This document shows, piece after piece, positions 10,761-22,447 of a stretch of 64,000 nucleotides of DNA. The stretch's first letter is position 1. Each line of letters opens with the position of its first letter. This DNA comes from Ixodes scapularis. Its lineage: Eukaryota; Arthropoda; Arachnida; Ixodida; Ixodidae. Position numbers and translations under genes: made by a program. The DNA is taken from the NCBI RefSeq assembly GCF_016920785.2, contig NW_024609857.1, positions 127,279,094-127,343,093 on the forward strand, written 5' to 3'. Below the pieces are notes generated by a model, which worked only from the letters and a program-made list of their open reading frames with translations, did not search any database and had not been told where the DNA came from.

Positions 10761-11742
10761 AAGTTAAAGAATGACAACATTCCTCTTGTTGAAATTAGTA
10801 ATTAAAGAAACGGATGATTGACGCTCACGGCCCAAGAACGTGTCTAAACGGTACCATAATTAATTTTAACGGGCTAACACCCGTTAACTACAACTTTTTT
10901 TTTTTTAATTTGTAAGTGAATACTTGACGAATACACCTAGAAAGGTGCGGCACGCCTAGAAGAACTTGGTTGATGATATCTAAAAATAAATGACTTATGA
11001 CTGTCATGCCGGAAACGTACAGTGAGGGAATACGTCTGATTTATCTGTCAAGGCCTGGGGGAGGGGGCGGGCGGTTACAGATCCCTAAATCTTATTCATA
11101 CACACTCACATAGCGCAAGAGAACCAGTAGCCTCTTTGTAGGACTCATGTGACCTTTAGAGGGGCAGACAACCCCTAATATATCTTTGTTATTATGTACC
11201 TGAGTAGGTGAACTGTCACAAACTAAACGTAAAAATATAGAGCAAGATTTACGCCATGTGTTAAATCTTTAGTTATGAGCGGCGCTAAATTTTCAACGCG
11301 TCTTAAAAGAAAAGAAGTTTAATTTAGAATTGCATTTAGAGACACTTAACTAACAAAATATATTATTAAGCGGCTGCATGACAGACGTGTGTTACAAGGT
11401 AGCGGTGTTTGGTTTGTGTAATATCGAAACACTAATCAACCATTTTTAGTGCGTTCAGTGCTTTTGTCCAAGAGCCCCTCACACCTCCCACCAGATGGAC
11501 TTTGCTTAAGAAAGTATTGTGCCTGAAGAACCTCGCGAGAATTTCGTTTGTCTTTCAATACATTGATCCTAGCGTAATGCATATTTAAATAATCTTGAAA
11601 ATCCCGGTTTGCCTCACAGTTTTGCATTCAATTGGATGATATATATTATAATGTCAAAAGGCGGTGTAGTTATAGACAGTCACATGTGGACGGTAGGATA
11701 CATTAAAGTTGTCAAGCGAGAAATAATTGGTAAAAAAAGAAT
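10761..11742. other. AT-rich stretch, no gene recognised
   Basis: Mostly AT-rich sequence without long frames. A small frame at 11436-11627 (minus) has no motif. Confidence 0.4.
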
Positions 11743-11750
11743 ATTTAGAG
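11743..11750. repeat. Left 8-bp target duplication of the hAT-type element
   Basis: ATTTAGAG, repeated exactly at 13223-13230. Confidence 0.85.
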
Positions 11751-13222
11751 CAGGGTGTTGAACCGGAACCGAACCGAACCGAAAACCGGAACCGAACCGG
11801 TATTTTTTCCGGAACTGAACCCGAACCCGAACCGTTATATTGTTATCGCGATGAACCCGAGCCGGAACTGAACCGGAAAAAAAAATAACGGTTACCGGCT
11901 CATGGCAAAACGGTTCGGCCACGCGCTGTTGACAATGAATGTGCTATCAATGCCATTTGTTTTTAGAGCGCAGCCCTTAGGGGCCCGTTTCCAGCCTCAG
12001 CGGCGTCGGCGTCGGCGTCGCCGTCGGCGTAACCGGGGGGGGGGGTCACGTGATCCCCCGAGGTCACGTGACCCCCCAGGTCACGTGACCCCCCTCCCAC
12101 GAGATCACGTGACCCCCCGGGGTCACTTGACTACCCGCAGGTGGCGTGACCCCCCTCAGTACCCTTCCCTACTCCTCCTCAAGAGCTGCGCTCCAATTAG
12201 GCGTTACAAGGATTTGTAAACGGCTTTCATTTTTTAAGTGCCGTCAACTGACACACACCTCGCTTACATATTTTTCTTCTCCACTCAGTCTTAGGAATAT
12301 AAACGCTGCATCCATGAATCTTGACAAACGCTGCATCCATGAATCTTGACATACGAACCAGTATTGCGCTGGTCGCGGCTTGCACGGAAAAAAAAAATTG
12401 GAAGGCTGTGCAAAAAAAAAAAAAAAAAGTCGCGTCACGGGATTTCATTTTCCTACAATCTCGTAAATCCTAAATGCTGCTGTGTGCTCATTTCATAACA
12501 CGTTTCTAGAACGCGCGAGTTCTTGAAGCTTGCTTCCATCGGAATGAGAAAAGAAAAGGCTGTGGAGTTTGATAATGTTTGAGGGAGAGAAAGAAATTTT
12601 ATTTACAGTTGAAATGAGCATTCATGAATTATATCTGCTCTTCGCTGCCCCAACCACCGGTCAGAGTATATCGAGCTATGAAGTGTCAAGATTTACATGC
12701 CGTATTTTTTCGTACCGGAAACTCGATAAATGCGGGAAAAAAAAAACAGGGATACAAACCCTAGTCGCTCGCGGAGAAGCGAAGCTGCGCGCACTTTCGA
12801 ATTTGACAAAGGATCTGCCGAGCTTCTGTTGCTTCCGTCGCCTGTCCAGCGTAGTCATGGGACTCAAGCGGGCGCGTGCGCTCAAACCAACGCTCAGCAG
12901 ACGCTGGAGTTAGCGCCCGTGACAGACAGCCCTGTCATCAGACAGTCGTTGTTTGCCGCTTGCATTGGCTACAGGCTTTTATAAACGTTATGCACTACTA
13001 GTTTCGACTACTTTTCATTTGTTTTCATCGGTGTCCTGCTGATTTCAGATGTTTCATTTGTAATTTATTTTGATGTTGCAATTTGTCATTTATAATTTCC
13101 GAACCGGTTCGCGAACCGGTTCGCGGATCGAATCAATCGAACCGGAACTGAACCGCAACAAAATAAATTTAGCTAAACCTGAACCGTAACCGAACCCGTA
13201 TTTGTTTCGGTTCGACACACTG
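11751..13222. mobile_element. Non-autonomous hAT-type DNA transposon with 8-bp target duplication
   Basis: The element starts CAGGGTGTTGAACCGG and ends CGGTTCGACACACTG, giving imperfect terminal inverted repeats beginning CAG. It is flanked by ATTTAGAG at 11743-11750 and again at 13223-13230, an exact 8-bp target duplication, the size left by hAT transposases. Subterminal regions are dense in CCGAACCG / CGGTTCGG motifs on both sides (11760-11910 and 13095-13215), as expected for transposase binding repeats. No transposase is encoded. A separate G+C-rich repeat (11965-12229) lies inside it. Confidence 0.85.
11965..12229 (-). mobile_element. CACGTG-array repeat, copy 1 (inside the hAT element)
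   Basis: Begins AGAGCGCAGCCCTTAGGGG and ends GCTGCGCTCC...AACGGCTTTCA, with A/T-only flanks. The GAGCGCAGC / GCTGCGCTC pair forms an internal inverted repeat. Between them are a CGGCGT hexamer tract and four GTCACGTGAC-like sites in about 70 bases separated by C-runs. Reverse-complement copies occur at 28835-29271 and 29277-29718. No coding capacity and no known superfamily recognised. Confidence 0.7.
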
Positions 13223-13230
13223 ATTTAGAG
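13223..13230. repeat. Right 8-bp target duplication of the hAT-type element
   Basis: ATTTAGAG, matching 11743-11750. Confidence 0.85.
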
Positions 13231-14283
13231 ATTGTTTTCGACACTTTTGTATTAGTTGTTTGCGAATATTTGAGTTTAAAAATTTAATCAGATAGTAAGT
13301 GCGCGAATAATTTGATTCGAATTTTTTTTTTTTTAATTTACAGCATCCAAATTATCGAATAGTTTGGCACGTCGAATGCCGATGACCAAAAATCGGGTTA
13401 ATTTAAGAATGTTGTTTCTATGGTGACGGTTCTCGCTTGTCTATGCTAGATCTAAAGCAAGCCTGCTTTAAGAAGTCTTGACTTAGTGAATACTTTTTTA
13501 AAAGAAGTAGTTTGTTTTCGTTTGTTCCGGAGATGCCCTGGGGCTCTGAGTTGGACATTCGGCGAGAGAGCCGGCGAGAGGGCTGACCACCGCGATTGGC
13601 CAGTGCCAAGGTCAAGCGCTGGTCTATCGCATCGGTCGGCGATCTCGCCTACTTCCCCGCCGATCGCCCAGGTCAGAGCCCCTGCCCGCTTCTAGCAGCT
13701 GCTACCGGCGCAGAAATGAGCACGCACAAAGAAACGGCGCCGTGACGCGCACCAAACTAAATCACGAAAATACCAGAAAGAACAAGAACTGTCATATGGA
13801 GCTGTATACAGAGAAAAAAAGCAAACAAAAAACTGTAATTGGAGGCGCATACGAAGACACCTGGAATAACAAAAAACATATCTGTCCGCCCACTTATTAT
13901 TCTCCCCTGAGTTTTTTTCGTTTTTCAAGAACGGTCTCTCGTTTCAACTATTATGCTTACCTATATATTAAGTTTCTTTTCCAGTTTACATTTTCTTATT
14001 TATTTGCCGACCCTGGAGACAGTGACCAATCCTCAGTTCGGCGCCTTAGCCACAATGTTTGGAGACCCTCGGTCTAAGCGTTGCTTGTTTAGTGTCTGTT
14101 CATTGCCGATAAAAGTTTGGCGTTGAATATTCAATTACATATTATACTGTTTGGCAAATATTCGGCGCTACTAAATCCGAATTAGGTCCGAGCTGAGAAT
14201 TTACTATTCGCAAAACTTTTTTTTTATATAGTTTTGTGGCATGACAATCTAACTCTAAAAAAGACCGTAGTACTACTACTATA
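13231..14283. other. Intergenic stretch with one MITE candidate
   Basis: AT-rich flanks with TTCGAA-like motifs. The only structure noted is an inverted repeat at about 13533-13690 (listed separately). No gene recognised. Confidence 0.4.
13533..13690. mobile_element. Possible short MITE with imperfect inverted ends
   Basis: The left side CTGGGGCTCTGAGTTGG and the right side, read in reverse complement, CAGGGGCTCTGACCTGGG match, and the similarity continues through GGCGAGAG/GGCGAGATC-type blocks. No clear target duplication. Confidence 0.4.
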
Positions 14284-14422
14284 AGCCTGATTCACATGGT
14301 GCGATTTTCCCCGTGATTTCGCAGCTGCGGTCTTGAGCACCTCAGCCTCCACCGCGCTTCCTCCACGCGAGCGACATCGCACTGCGAAATCGCAAGTAAA
14401 ATCGCACTTTGTGAAAATGGGC
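14284..14422. mobile_element. Short MITE, about 140 bp
   Basis: The ends are inverted repeats: AGCCTGATTCACATGGTGCG on the left against AGCCCATTTTCACAAAGTGC read from the right, followed in both by GATTTT and GCGATTTCGCAG-like blocks. No exact target duplication was found. Confidence 0.55.
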
Positions 14423-14687
14423 TGTACAAGGTAAGTAATAATTGTTTTAGTGTAAATATAAAATCTACAACCCTGTACCCAGCACGATGAAAAAGAAATA
14501 ACAAAAAGTAAGAAACATATATTTACTGTGACTTTTCAGGATTTAAATTAACCTCGACGTACGGCTATTTTAGTACCACCAATCTTGAAGCAATTCCGCT
14601 ACAACAGGTATAAAACCTTCTTGTAAGGTTAATTCACATTTATAATGCAATTAATTCAGATGTGCAAGAGAGCTGAACAAGAATGAC

Positions 14688-15065
14688 AATAATAATCCCC
14701 GGAGGGGGGGAACAAAGAAGAGAAAGAACCAACATAAATCTCCAAACGCAGCTAGGTGACTGGTGCGTGACCGAAAAATTCCGCCTGGTACTCATATCAA
14801 ACCAGGGACCTCTTCATTTTCAGTGGAGCGCTCTACCAACGAGCTAACCAGGAGTTGGTGGCATCTGATAAAACCTGTTTGCTATACTGAGGTGTAACTC
14901 CTGATTTGTTCTGTTGGTAGAGAGTTCCACTGGAAATAGAGAGGTCCCTGGTTCGATACCAGGACCAGGCGGATTTCTTCGGTCGCGTACCAGTCACCTA
15001 ACTTTGTTTGGAGATTTGTGTTTGTCGTTAGTCTCCTTTGTTCCCCCCTCTCAAGGGATTATAAT
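14688..15065. mobile_element. Two tRNA-Phe-derived SINEs in head-to-head inverted orientation
   Basis: The left arm (14688-14880) and right arm (14890-15065) are inverted copies. Each has a tRNA-like head, then CCAGGCGGA, a body containing CCAGTCACCTA and GTTTGGAGATTT, and a tail TTGTTCCCCCCTC..GGGATTAT. The head resembles tRNA-Phe: a box A-like TAGCTCGTTGGTAGAGCGC, CACTGAAAATG around a GAA anticodon, and box B GGTCCCTGGTTCGATACC. Either two SINEs inserted head to head or one duplicated by inversion. RNA from it could fold into a long hairpin. Confidence 0.7.
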
Positions 15066-15162
15066 CGGAATTCACGTGTTAAAAAAATTTACGAGGGCAA
15101 TTTGTGTTGTCTAAATCGTAAATAATGTAATACATTTCTTTTTTCAGAATCAGAAAAGCAGC

Positions 15163-15485
15163 ATGGTCCATCCGTCGATGCAAGCCTTTTGTCTTCTTGT
15201 GGTGTCATCATCGCACGTCTGCGTTGACGCTGATCAAAATGAGTTTGTGCCTCGAGATTTAGACGTCGTGATTGGTCTTCTACGTCATGGTGACAGAGCA
15301 CCACTGGGGACATTTCCGACTGACCTGAACCCGAACAGCACGTACTGGAAATACGGCTATGGGAATCTCACCGATCGGGGTATAGAAACCATGCGGAACG
15401 TCGGCAAATACGTCCGGGAACGTTATCAAGGTTTCTTGACGGATGACCCCGAAGAAACACAGGTCCGAAGCAGTTTCTCTTATCG
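15163..15485 (+). CDS. Secreted histidine acid phosphatase, first coding exon
   Basis: ATG at 15163 follows a strong acceptor (ttttttcag ending 15147). A second Met at 15178 starts a cleaner signal peptide (MQAFCLLVVSSSHVCVDA), so the true start may be either. The protein then reads DLDVVIGLLRHGDRAPLG, the histidine acid phosphatase signature in which RHG carries the nucleophilic His, followed by GYGNLTDRGIETMRNVGKY and VRSS, all standard family landmarks. Two N-glycosylation sequons (NST, NLT) suit a secreted or lysosomal enzyme. The exon ends at a GTAAGTG donor (15486) after two bases of an Arg codon. The family hydrolyses phosphomonoesters at acid pH; the substrate here is unknown. Exons at 24698 and 27457 continue it. 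Confidence 0.85.
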
Positions 15486-18059
15486 GTAAGTGTTTTTATT
15501 GTATCGTAGACTTCATTGAGTCTAAAACACAATCATTGAACAGTGGCTCTTTAAAACGCACATAGGTTTTCCGCGATATAAACTTAAATCTTAGAGTAGC
15601 AATTTCTAGATCTTTTTAGGTAACTTTTCTTCGACAGAGCGTATATTGAATATTAACCATAAAAAATATTTTATCGTTATTCTTTCATGCTAAGACTGTA
15701 ATATAAGGCCATCGAAGAGTTCCTTTTCAATAATTGTTCAATCTAAAAAAATAAATAAAGGGAGATACGTATAATTTTGTCCAAGGATCATGCTGGAAAA
15801 AATTTCAGATGTACAAAGAGGCACACAATTATTTAAGCTATATCCTACCTACACCTAAACTAAGTTTTATAATGATAATTAGTGCATCTATTGTGTTTTG
15901 AATTTAGGGTAGCGGCCAAGTTACGCTTTTCAGTATATTTCCTTTATATTTATTCTTTAATATTGACCACTGTGATTAAGTAGCTGATTTTTCTGTTGGG
16001 CCATTAACTATTTGAATTTGCACGATGCCTCATTTTTTTGCAGACTGGTGAAATTTTATCTTGAGGGTATTTTGACACACAGACCCGAGGCAATATATCG
16101 CTAATAACGAAGGCGATAAATGGTGCTATAGGTCGTACGCTAAAATACAAAGTAGAAGGATAGCGTGCACTATACAGATGTGTCACGCAAGTCAGGAAAT
16201 CTGCGGATTCTTGGAGACAAATGTGAAGCATAATGTGGCACCAGAAAAGGGCTACCTGGAGATTGCACCTCGGTATGAAAGTTCTAAATACGATAAAAGA
16301 AAATGCCCAACCCTCAATAGATAGCCGTCCTTGGTTTTGCCTAGTTCGTCCCAAAATAAACTTACACATAACGCACATAAAAAAAGCCGACTCCTACAAA
16401 TCGCAGAGCGAAGGTTACATCGGCAGCAATGGGGCAACTTTATTCTCAACTGTAGGTTATCTTGCCATTTTCGCCGAGTTTGCAGGGGCCCTTCCTTACT
16501 GTGTTTGGAACCACTCAAAGATAAAGTTGGGACGTGATTTATCGGCAAAAAGCACGCACATTCAAAGCACATGTAAAGAAGAGCAGCAGCCGCTCCGTGG
16601 CCGCCATTGACGAAAAGCTGGCGTTGGCTGCCTTAAGGAATTCGAAACATATAGCTATAACAGATGGATAAAGCACTCAACTTTTGGATTTTACGAACGG
16701 AGTGACAGCTATCATCATCATCGTTTCTCTAATAAAGGGTGGCTAAGTTAATTTATTAAAAAAATGGTTTATACATGTAAGGATTTCTAATAAAGATAGA
16801 GCGATATTGAAGCTAGGAATGAACTTAACAATTGGCGATGAAAAGTACATATTTTTCAAGCTTCTCCTTTCCCTCTACCTTTTCTGACCATAGCCTCCTT
16901 TGTTCTGACTCATCGTGCGCATCGTGCGCCGTGTTGCCAACCAACACCACAGAGGTAAGCAGAAGGCCTTCGCACCGTCATCCCAGTCAGATCGATCGAG
17001 GCCTAAGATTGGGCACGAGTGCTGCGTCAGTGTTCGACCGGAGCTCGTGTCCAATCAGCGCGTCCAAGGTCGGACTCGGGCCCAATAGCCGAGTTAGCGT
17101 AATCCGACTGTGATGACGTTTTATGAAGGGAGAGGAGACGATGCGGAGACGATGGGGGGCATTATTCTAGGTGGCGTTGCGCCAACTCGCTGGCGCCGGC
17201 GCGCCGGGAGTGAAGGGGACTCGGATAACCGTTCAAACCGACGCGGGCGCGAGCGGGCGGTTTAGGTAGGTTCGTCTGCTGCGGAAGGAGCGTTTTTCGT
17301 GATCGGTCTGTGTCTCGGGGTTTCGGTGTCCGTAGGAAACTCATTATGTTTGCAAAAACCCTTTAAATACAAATACTTTTCGTCGCCACACCGTCTGCTG
17401 TGCCAAGTGGTGCGGAAATTCTTAGAAATGCGCGGTCAAGTTTTGGATACCCGAACGAAAGGTAAGGTTCGCTTCTTTGATGTTCTAGTTTAGGTTACAA
17501 AGGATCATTGCCGTAGGGCAGGAAAAGCAGCTGATTTCTTTAAGCGAAATATAAAAAGTCATGCTAAAAAAAGTAATTGTTATGCCCTTTTATGCTTTTG
17601 TTCCGATCAATCTTTTTACGATCGAATCAAATTGCCACAATGATGGTATAGCGCGATATTTATTTTCATTGAATACGTTGACTCGTCGCAACGGAAGATG
17701 TGAATTGGGTTGTATTTACAAATTCCCTCATTTTTGCTTTAACCATGGCTAATTGGAAAGTAGGAAACGCACGAAAGACTTGAAAACTTCGTTTTCCACA
17801 CTTATTGTTTGATTTCTTAACGTTTCCTGTTGTAGCTTGTAAGACCCGTGACACTTTTGCACTGATAACTGCAGTTAGCCATCAAATTAATTTACCTTCT
17901 AGAAACTCTCGATGCGAAAGCGTTGGATAGGGTAAGCTCCTGTGTCAGCTACTTATTTATTAGCTAAGTGAGACATGTAGTTAGTGGCGATCATGATTTT
18001 GTTTTTCTTTTGATTCCGGCAGTATTTAACGTAAAAAGTAAAATGCAGTTTTGATGGCA
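15486..18059 (+). other. First intron of the acid phosphatase gene, 5' part
   Basis: AT-rich with no recognisable element until the LINE at about 18060. It includes a CpG- and G+C-richer block at about 16880-17480 with two donor-like sites (GAGGTAAGC near 16952 and AAGGTAAGG near 17460), which could be a promoter or 5' exon of another gene. No protein family was recognised in its frames. Confidence 0.4.
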
Positions 18060-18064
18060 TCGAA

Positions 18065-18901
18065 TTTGAATGTAATGTCGGGTCGTCTCTGCAACCACCA
18101 TATCTACACGGATACAAGTGTGAAAGTTTGTGCCGAGAAAACAAAAGGGGTGGCGGTACAGCTATCTATTTCAAAGATAACTTGCGGTACCGGGTTATGG
18201 ACAATATAACGAGAATAAATGAAGATATAGAAAGCTTACTTGTTGAAGTCTCAAACACCGTAGTTGGTGCTTTGTACAGGCCACCGTCTGGCAATGTGTA
18301 TGAATTTATGGCTTTTATTGAAACCACGCTGTGTTTTCTTGGATCTGTATCCGCCTCATTTATAAATCTCGGGGACATAAATATTAATACGCTATCGGAC
18401 TATCACCACGCGAGAGAATTCCGAGACGTAATTCATCAGTATGCATGTAGCAATATAATAACAGTACCAACCAGAGTCACTCCAGACACTGCAACAGCCC
18501 TTGACATCTGCCTCACGAACGTAGATATAAATCATGTTACGGCCGGTGCTATTTTATACGACATCAGTGACCATCTGCCCATATTCTGCATAAGGTCTTT
18601 TACCAATTGGAAACAAAATCGTTCTATGGAAAAGTTTTGGTACCGCATAATTAACGAAGAAACGCTTAGTACTTTTGGCTACCTAATAGAACGGGAAAGT
18701 TGGGTCGACGTCTTTAAAGAATACAATCCTACAGTTGCCTATAAAAGCTTCTTGACGAAATTTAAACACTGTTATGATGCTGCTTTTCCTCTCCGGGAAA
18801 GTAAACAAGGGCCTAGAAAAATTAGAAAACCGTGGATAACTGGTAAACTGTATAAAAGAATACGAAAAAAAAAAAAAACTGCATGTATCATGCTTTTATA
18901 A
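18065..18901 (+). pseudogene. LINE B apurinic-type endonuclease (N-terminally truncated)
   Basis: The frame shows GGGTAIYFKDNLRYRV, VGALYRPPSG, INLGDININ (the GDxN catalytic block) and DISDHLPIFC (the terminal SDH block), so the catalytic C-terminal half of an endonuclease/exonuclease/phosphatase domain is kept while the N-terminal third with the first Glu motif is absent. It then passes through a linker of KKFWxR-like charged sequence and stops at 18901 after an A-rich run where a frameshift occurs. The nuclease would nick target DNA for priming. Confidence 0.75.
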
Positions 18902-20790
18902 AAAAATCGTGATCCCGCTCTATTGGATGACTCCAAAAAGTTTAGAAACAAATTGAACTCCGACCCAAAAAAAGCAACGTGTGAATATTATCAAAATAAA
19001 TTTTTGCATATTCACAATGACCTCAAGAAAGTGTGGGAGACGATTAACTATCTAACGAGCAGGAAGCAAACACGCAGTAGCGTGAAGGAAATGTTGATAA
19101 ATAACAAGACTGTTGTCGGTACAGAACTTGTTGACGAAATGAATCGGCACTTTACTAGCATAGGCACGTGCGCGGGAAAATATGCAAGCTCAGATAACTG
19201 CATGCTGGCAGGAAATCAAATGGAATCTATCATGCTTTTTCCAACGACATCAACTGAGATTGATAAGATAATAGGTAGTTTAAAAAAATGATGTTGCAGC
19301 TGGGGACGATGAAATAAAAGTTCTACCAATTAAGTACACCGCGAACATAATAGGTCCAATATTATCCCACATAATAAACATGATGCTTGAATGCGGTAAT
19401 TTTCCTGATGAATTAAAAATCGCGAAAGTAATTCCTGTCTACAAGGGTGGCGGAGAGACCTTAATTAATAATTATAGGCCCATTTCAGTACTCCCGGTTT
19501 TCTCCAAGATTTTCGAGCGTGTAATCAACGACAGGATAACAGCTTTTTTTAAAAAAGATATTATATATTACTCCTGCTCAGTATGGTTTCCAGAAGGAAA
19601 AGTCTGCAGAAGAAGCGCTAATCGACATTAAAGATAAAATTGCGGAAAACATTGAAAACAGATTGGTCACACTGGGATTGTTTTTGGATTTAAAAAAGGC
19701 GTTCGACACTGTGAAACCATGATATTTTACTTAAAAAACTTAATATATATGGTATACGAGGAATAGCGCTAAAATTAATTAAAAGCTATCTAAATGAACG
19801 CTACCAATATGTATGCTTAAATAATTGGTCATCCAGCAAAATGAAAATAAAACATGGCATTCCCCAAGGCTCTATTCTAGGGCCTCTACTATTCCTTGTC
19901 TATATAAACGATATAACGGAAATACCTGGCTCCCCTCAGTTAATAATGTACGCAGACGACACAAACGTATTTTTTGCTGGTGAGAAAAAACAGATCGTAG
20001 AAAAATTAGCCAATGATTATCTTTTAAAACTCTCAAAATGGTTAGAAACAAATCGCTTAGGTCTAAATACCAGTAAAACAAAATATGTGATTTTTAAGCC
20101 AATAAACAAACGCGATCACAGTACTATCAACATAACATTTGAAGGTACGTTGCTGGAGCAAGCTACAGAACAAAACTTTTTGGGGTTGTGGTTTACTGAG
20201 GACCTCTCTTGGTCAACTCATGTTAATATGCTCAAGGCTGAACTGTCCCGAGTTACTGGTAGCATATACAAAGTGCACAGTTTACTACCGACCTGGCTTA
20301 AACAAACATTATACTACTCTCTATTTTACTCAAAAATGAGCTATGGCATTTTGGTGTGGGGAACTACAACAGAAACTATTTACAACAAACTAATTATCTT
20401 GCAGAAAAAAATCTTGCTTATGTATGAAAATTATAAAGGAGACAGAAGAAATTTAAGCACACAACCACTTTTTAATAAATATAATATGCTAAAAGCAGAT
20501 CAAGTATTTTATTTCAAATTATTACAATTGATACACAGAAGCAAGCTCCACACTACAGCAACATACAATCTGAGCACGTACAATTTTGAAACCCAATAAG
20601 GAAGATGCCGGCAATAAGAACTAACTATGGCCGAAAAAGGCTAAATTTCCAGATAAATAAAACTCTGAATAGAAAAGATATGTCCGTAGATTTCCATCAA
20701 CCTTTTAATAGTTTTAAATGTGCTCGTAGAAGGATGCTTGTCGCAAGTGAAATTGCTTTTTCGTTAATGTTAGTGCCGTAAACTTCATGA
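18902..20790 (+). pseudogene. LINE B reverse transcriptase, frameshifted
   Basis: Linker DPKKATCEYYQNKFLHIHND (18960-19020), then after a shift DVAAGDDEIKVLPIKY (19290), FPDELKIAKVIPVYKGGGE and NNYRPISVLPVFSKIFERVI (19400-19530), another shift, LDLKKAFDTV (19690), GIPQGSILGPLLFLVYIND (19856-19912), the catalytic MYADDTNVF (19948-19974) and FLGLWFTEDLSWSTH (20178-20222). The tail after 20599 continues in another frame as RKMPAIRTNYGRKRLNFQIN. At least four frameshifts (about 18901, 19288, 19560-19610, 19720) disable it. Confidence 0.8.
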
Positions 20791-21276
20791 GTGTTATAAA
20801 TATGTCTGATTTTTGTGCATATTTCCATTCCTTGTTTCTTGATGTTTAAGTGTGAGAAAAAAACCTTTTATTGATTTTTATTAATACCACTGTGCGGTGA
20901 CAAATTTTAATGTGATGTATTGTATACTTGTATTTTTTTTTTTTGCAGTTTACAACAGAAGCATGTCTTTGTTCCTGGTCGTTTTCAATGATCAGCGTCT
21001 TTTTTTTATTTTTTTTTCTTATGGTATATGAAACTCTAATTTTATTTATATATTTTTAGGATGTTGCAGAAATGCTTCGTTTCATTTACTACTAACAGAT
21101 CGGTTTGGCAAATGGCGCATTTTGTGTCTCTGATGTATTTTCCATTGTGTTTTTGTACTGCACTGCTGAACTGTACGGGGGGCAGAGGCGCTGTCAGGCA
21201 CCAAGCCTTTATCTCTGCCCCCACGCGGAACTTCCCGCAAAACAAATAAATAAAAAACAAACAAAAAAAAAAAAAC

Positions 21277-21960
21277 GTATGATAGTTTAGATTGGCTAGC
21301 TGGCTGATACCGAATCAATTTACAGGTTCCGCCCGAGCTGCAAAACTGCAATAAAATGAATGTAGCTGACTTGCTTCCTGGGCAAGTCTGTGAAGACAGA
21401 GCGACTGTTCATCGAAGCCTGTGCATGGAGACAGCGGCTCCGCTCAGCCAAGCTCAGCGCATTGCAGAAGACGGGACCACGCTGACCGACCAACACATAG
21501 GAGATTTTTTTGAGTCACTGTACCAACATCCTGTTTAATGAAAGAAGCGCAAGAGATGATCGTATATTTTATTGCGCGCCTTTCGTGTGTGCGAAGAAAC
21601 AAAGAGCGAAATCGCATGAGCCTGGAAAACCCAGCAAAGAGCGGAACCGGGTGAACGGGGGGGGGGGGGGGGGGGGGCGGATGAATGGGTCCTATTTAAT
21701 TTGGCGCCGCCCAACCTTCTGAATCCGTCACAGACCCATGTAAGATGGCGCCGCCCTATGGTTTTGGTGGGCCACCATCTTGATTTTAGCATCGCCACCC
21801 AGACCTCAGGGGATTCAATTGGCGCTGCGGACGCCCATTTGGCAACATATGGGCAGTATAGGAAGATGCATCTCTCTGGCTCTAACCTCTATCCAACTTT
21901 ATTATTGCGTACGACATGGGATGTTGTATCGAGGGTACGACATAAAAACTACAAAGACAC
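21277..21960. other. Intron segment with a poly-G tract
   Basis: A 60-residue frame at 21356-21538 has no recognised motif. A G21 run lies at 21657-21677. The stretch 21690-21790 repeats GATGGCGCCGCCC-like blocks but is not classified. Confidence 0.4.
21657..21677. repeat. Poly-G tract
   Basis: Twenty-one consecutive G residues. Confidence 0.9.
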
Positions 21961-22331
21961 TTAACACTGCTAACGTGTCAGAATGCGAAGCATTCGTATA
22001 CGTAACGCATTCCTTCATGCTACGCGCCGCGCAGAGCCCGGCCGGGCGACCTCTGCGGAGACTGCCCGGGCGGGCTCTGTGGCCGGCCACCCGCTCCCTC
22101 TTACCGGCAGCCGGGCCGCTCTGCCATGTCGATGGGGCGGCGTTCCTTGGAACTATGCCGCGCACCTGCGAATGGGAGTCTATCCATCAAATCTCTGCTA
22201 CAGAATACAGGCTTCGCTCCATCGGACAGGGGCATTTAGGTGCCGTCTGGCGCGGCTTCAAAAGTTGATAACGCAGGGTCCGGTCCATAAAACCAGATAA
22301 TGCTTTCGCATTAAAAAAAAAAAAAAAAAAA
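21961..22331. repeat. Unclassified G+C-rich repeat ending in poly-A
   Basis: Bounded by GAATGCGAAGCATTCG at 21981-21996 and by AATGCTTTCGCATT (about 22299-22312) followed by A18. The two ends are related in inverted orientation, and the interior is very G+C rich. It may be a small MITE or a retroposed fragment; no coding content. Confidence 0.4.
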
Positions 22332-22447
22332 GGCGGTTCGATATGTGGCTTTGGGTCTGTGGGGAACCGGTGAAAATGAACTCCGAAAAAAATCTAGCAA
22401 CAAAATGAACGGCGTCTGAAATTTCAGTCGTTGTCACACATTAACTC

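Larger units (their letters stand above)
18060..21276 (+). mobile_element. LINE B: 5'-truncated Jockey/CR1-like non-LTR retrotransposon
   Basis: Plus-strand LINE inside intron 1 of the acid phosphatase gene. It starts inside the endonuclease (PYLHGYKCESLCRENKRGGG), runs through reverse transcriptase and a C-terminal region, then a long 3' UTR with GGGGGCAGAGGCGC and an A-rich end AAATAAATAAAAAACAAAC up to about 21276. Frameshifts and a missing 5' part make it non-functional. The APE-type endonuclease and IPQGSILGPLLF reverse transcriptase point to the Jockey/CR1/L2 group; the exact clade is not assigned. No target duplication could be defined by eye. Confidence 0.8.

Noticed and set aside
14782..14970. 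Functional tRNA-Phe genes
   Set aside because: Acceptor stems do not pair properly and the tRNA-like heads are fused to SINE bodies.
21356..21538. Small gene of 60 codons
   Set aside because: No motif, no splice context and no second copy; chance cannot be excluded.
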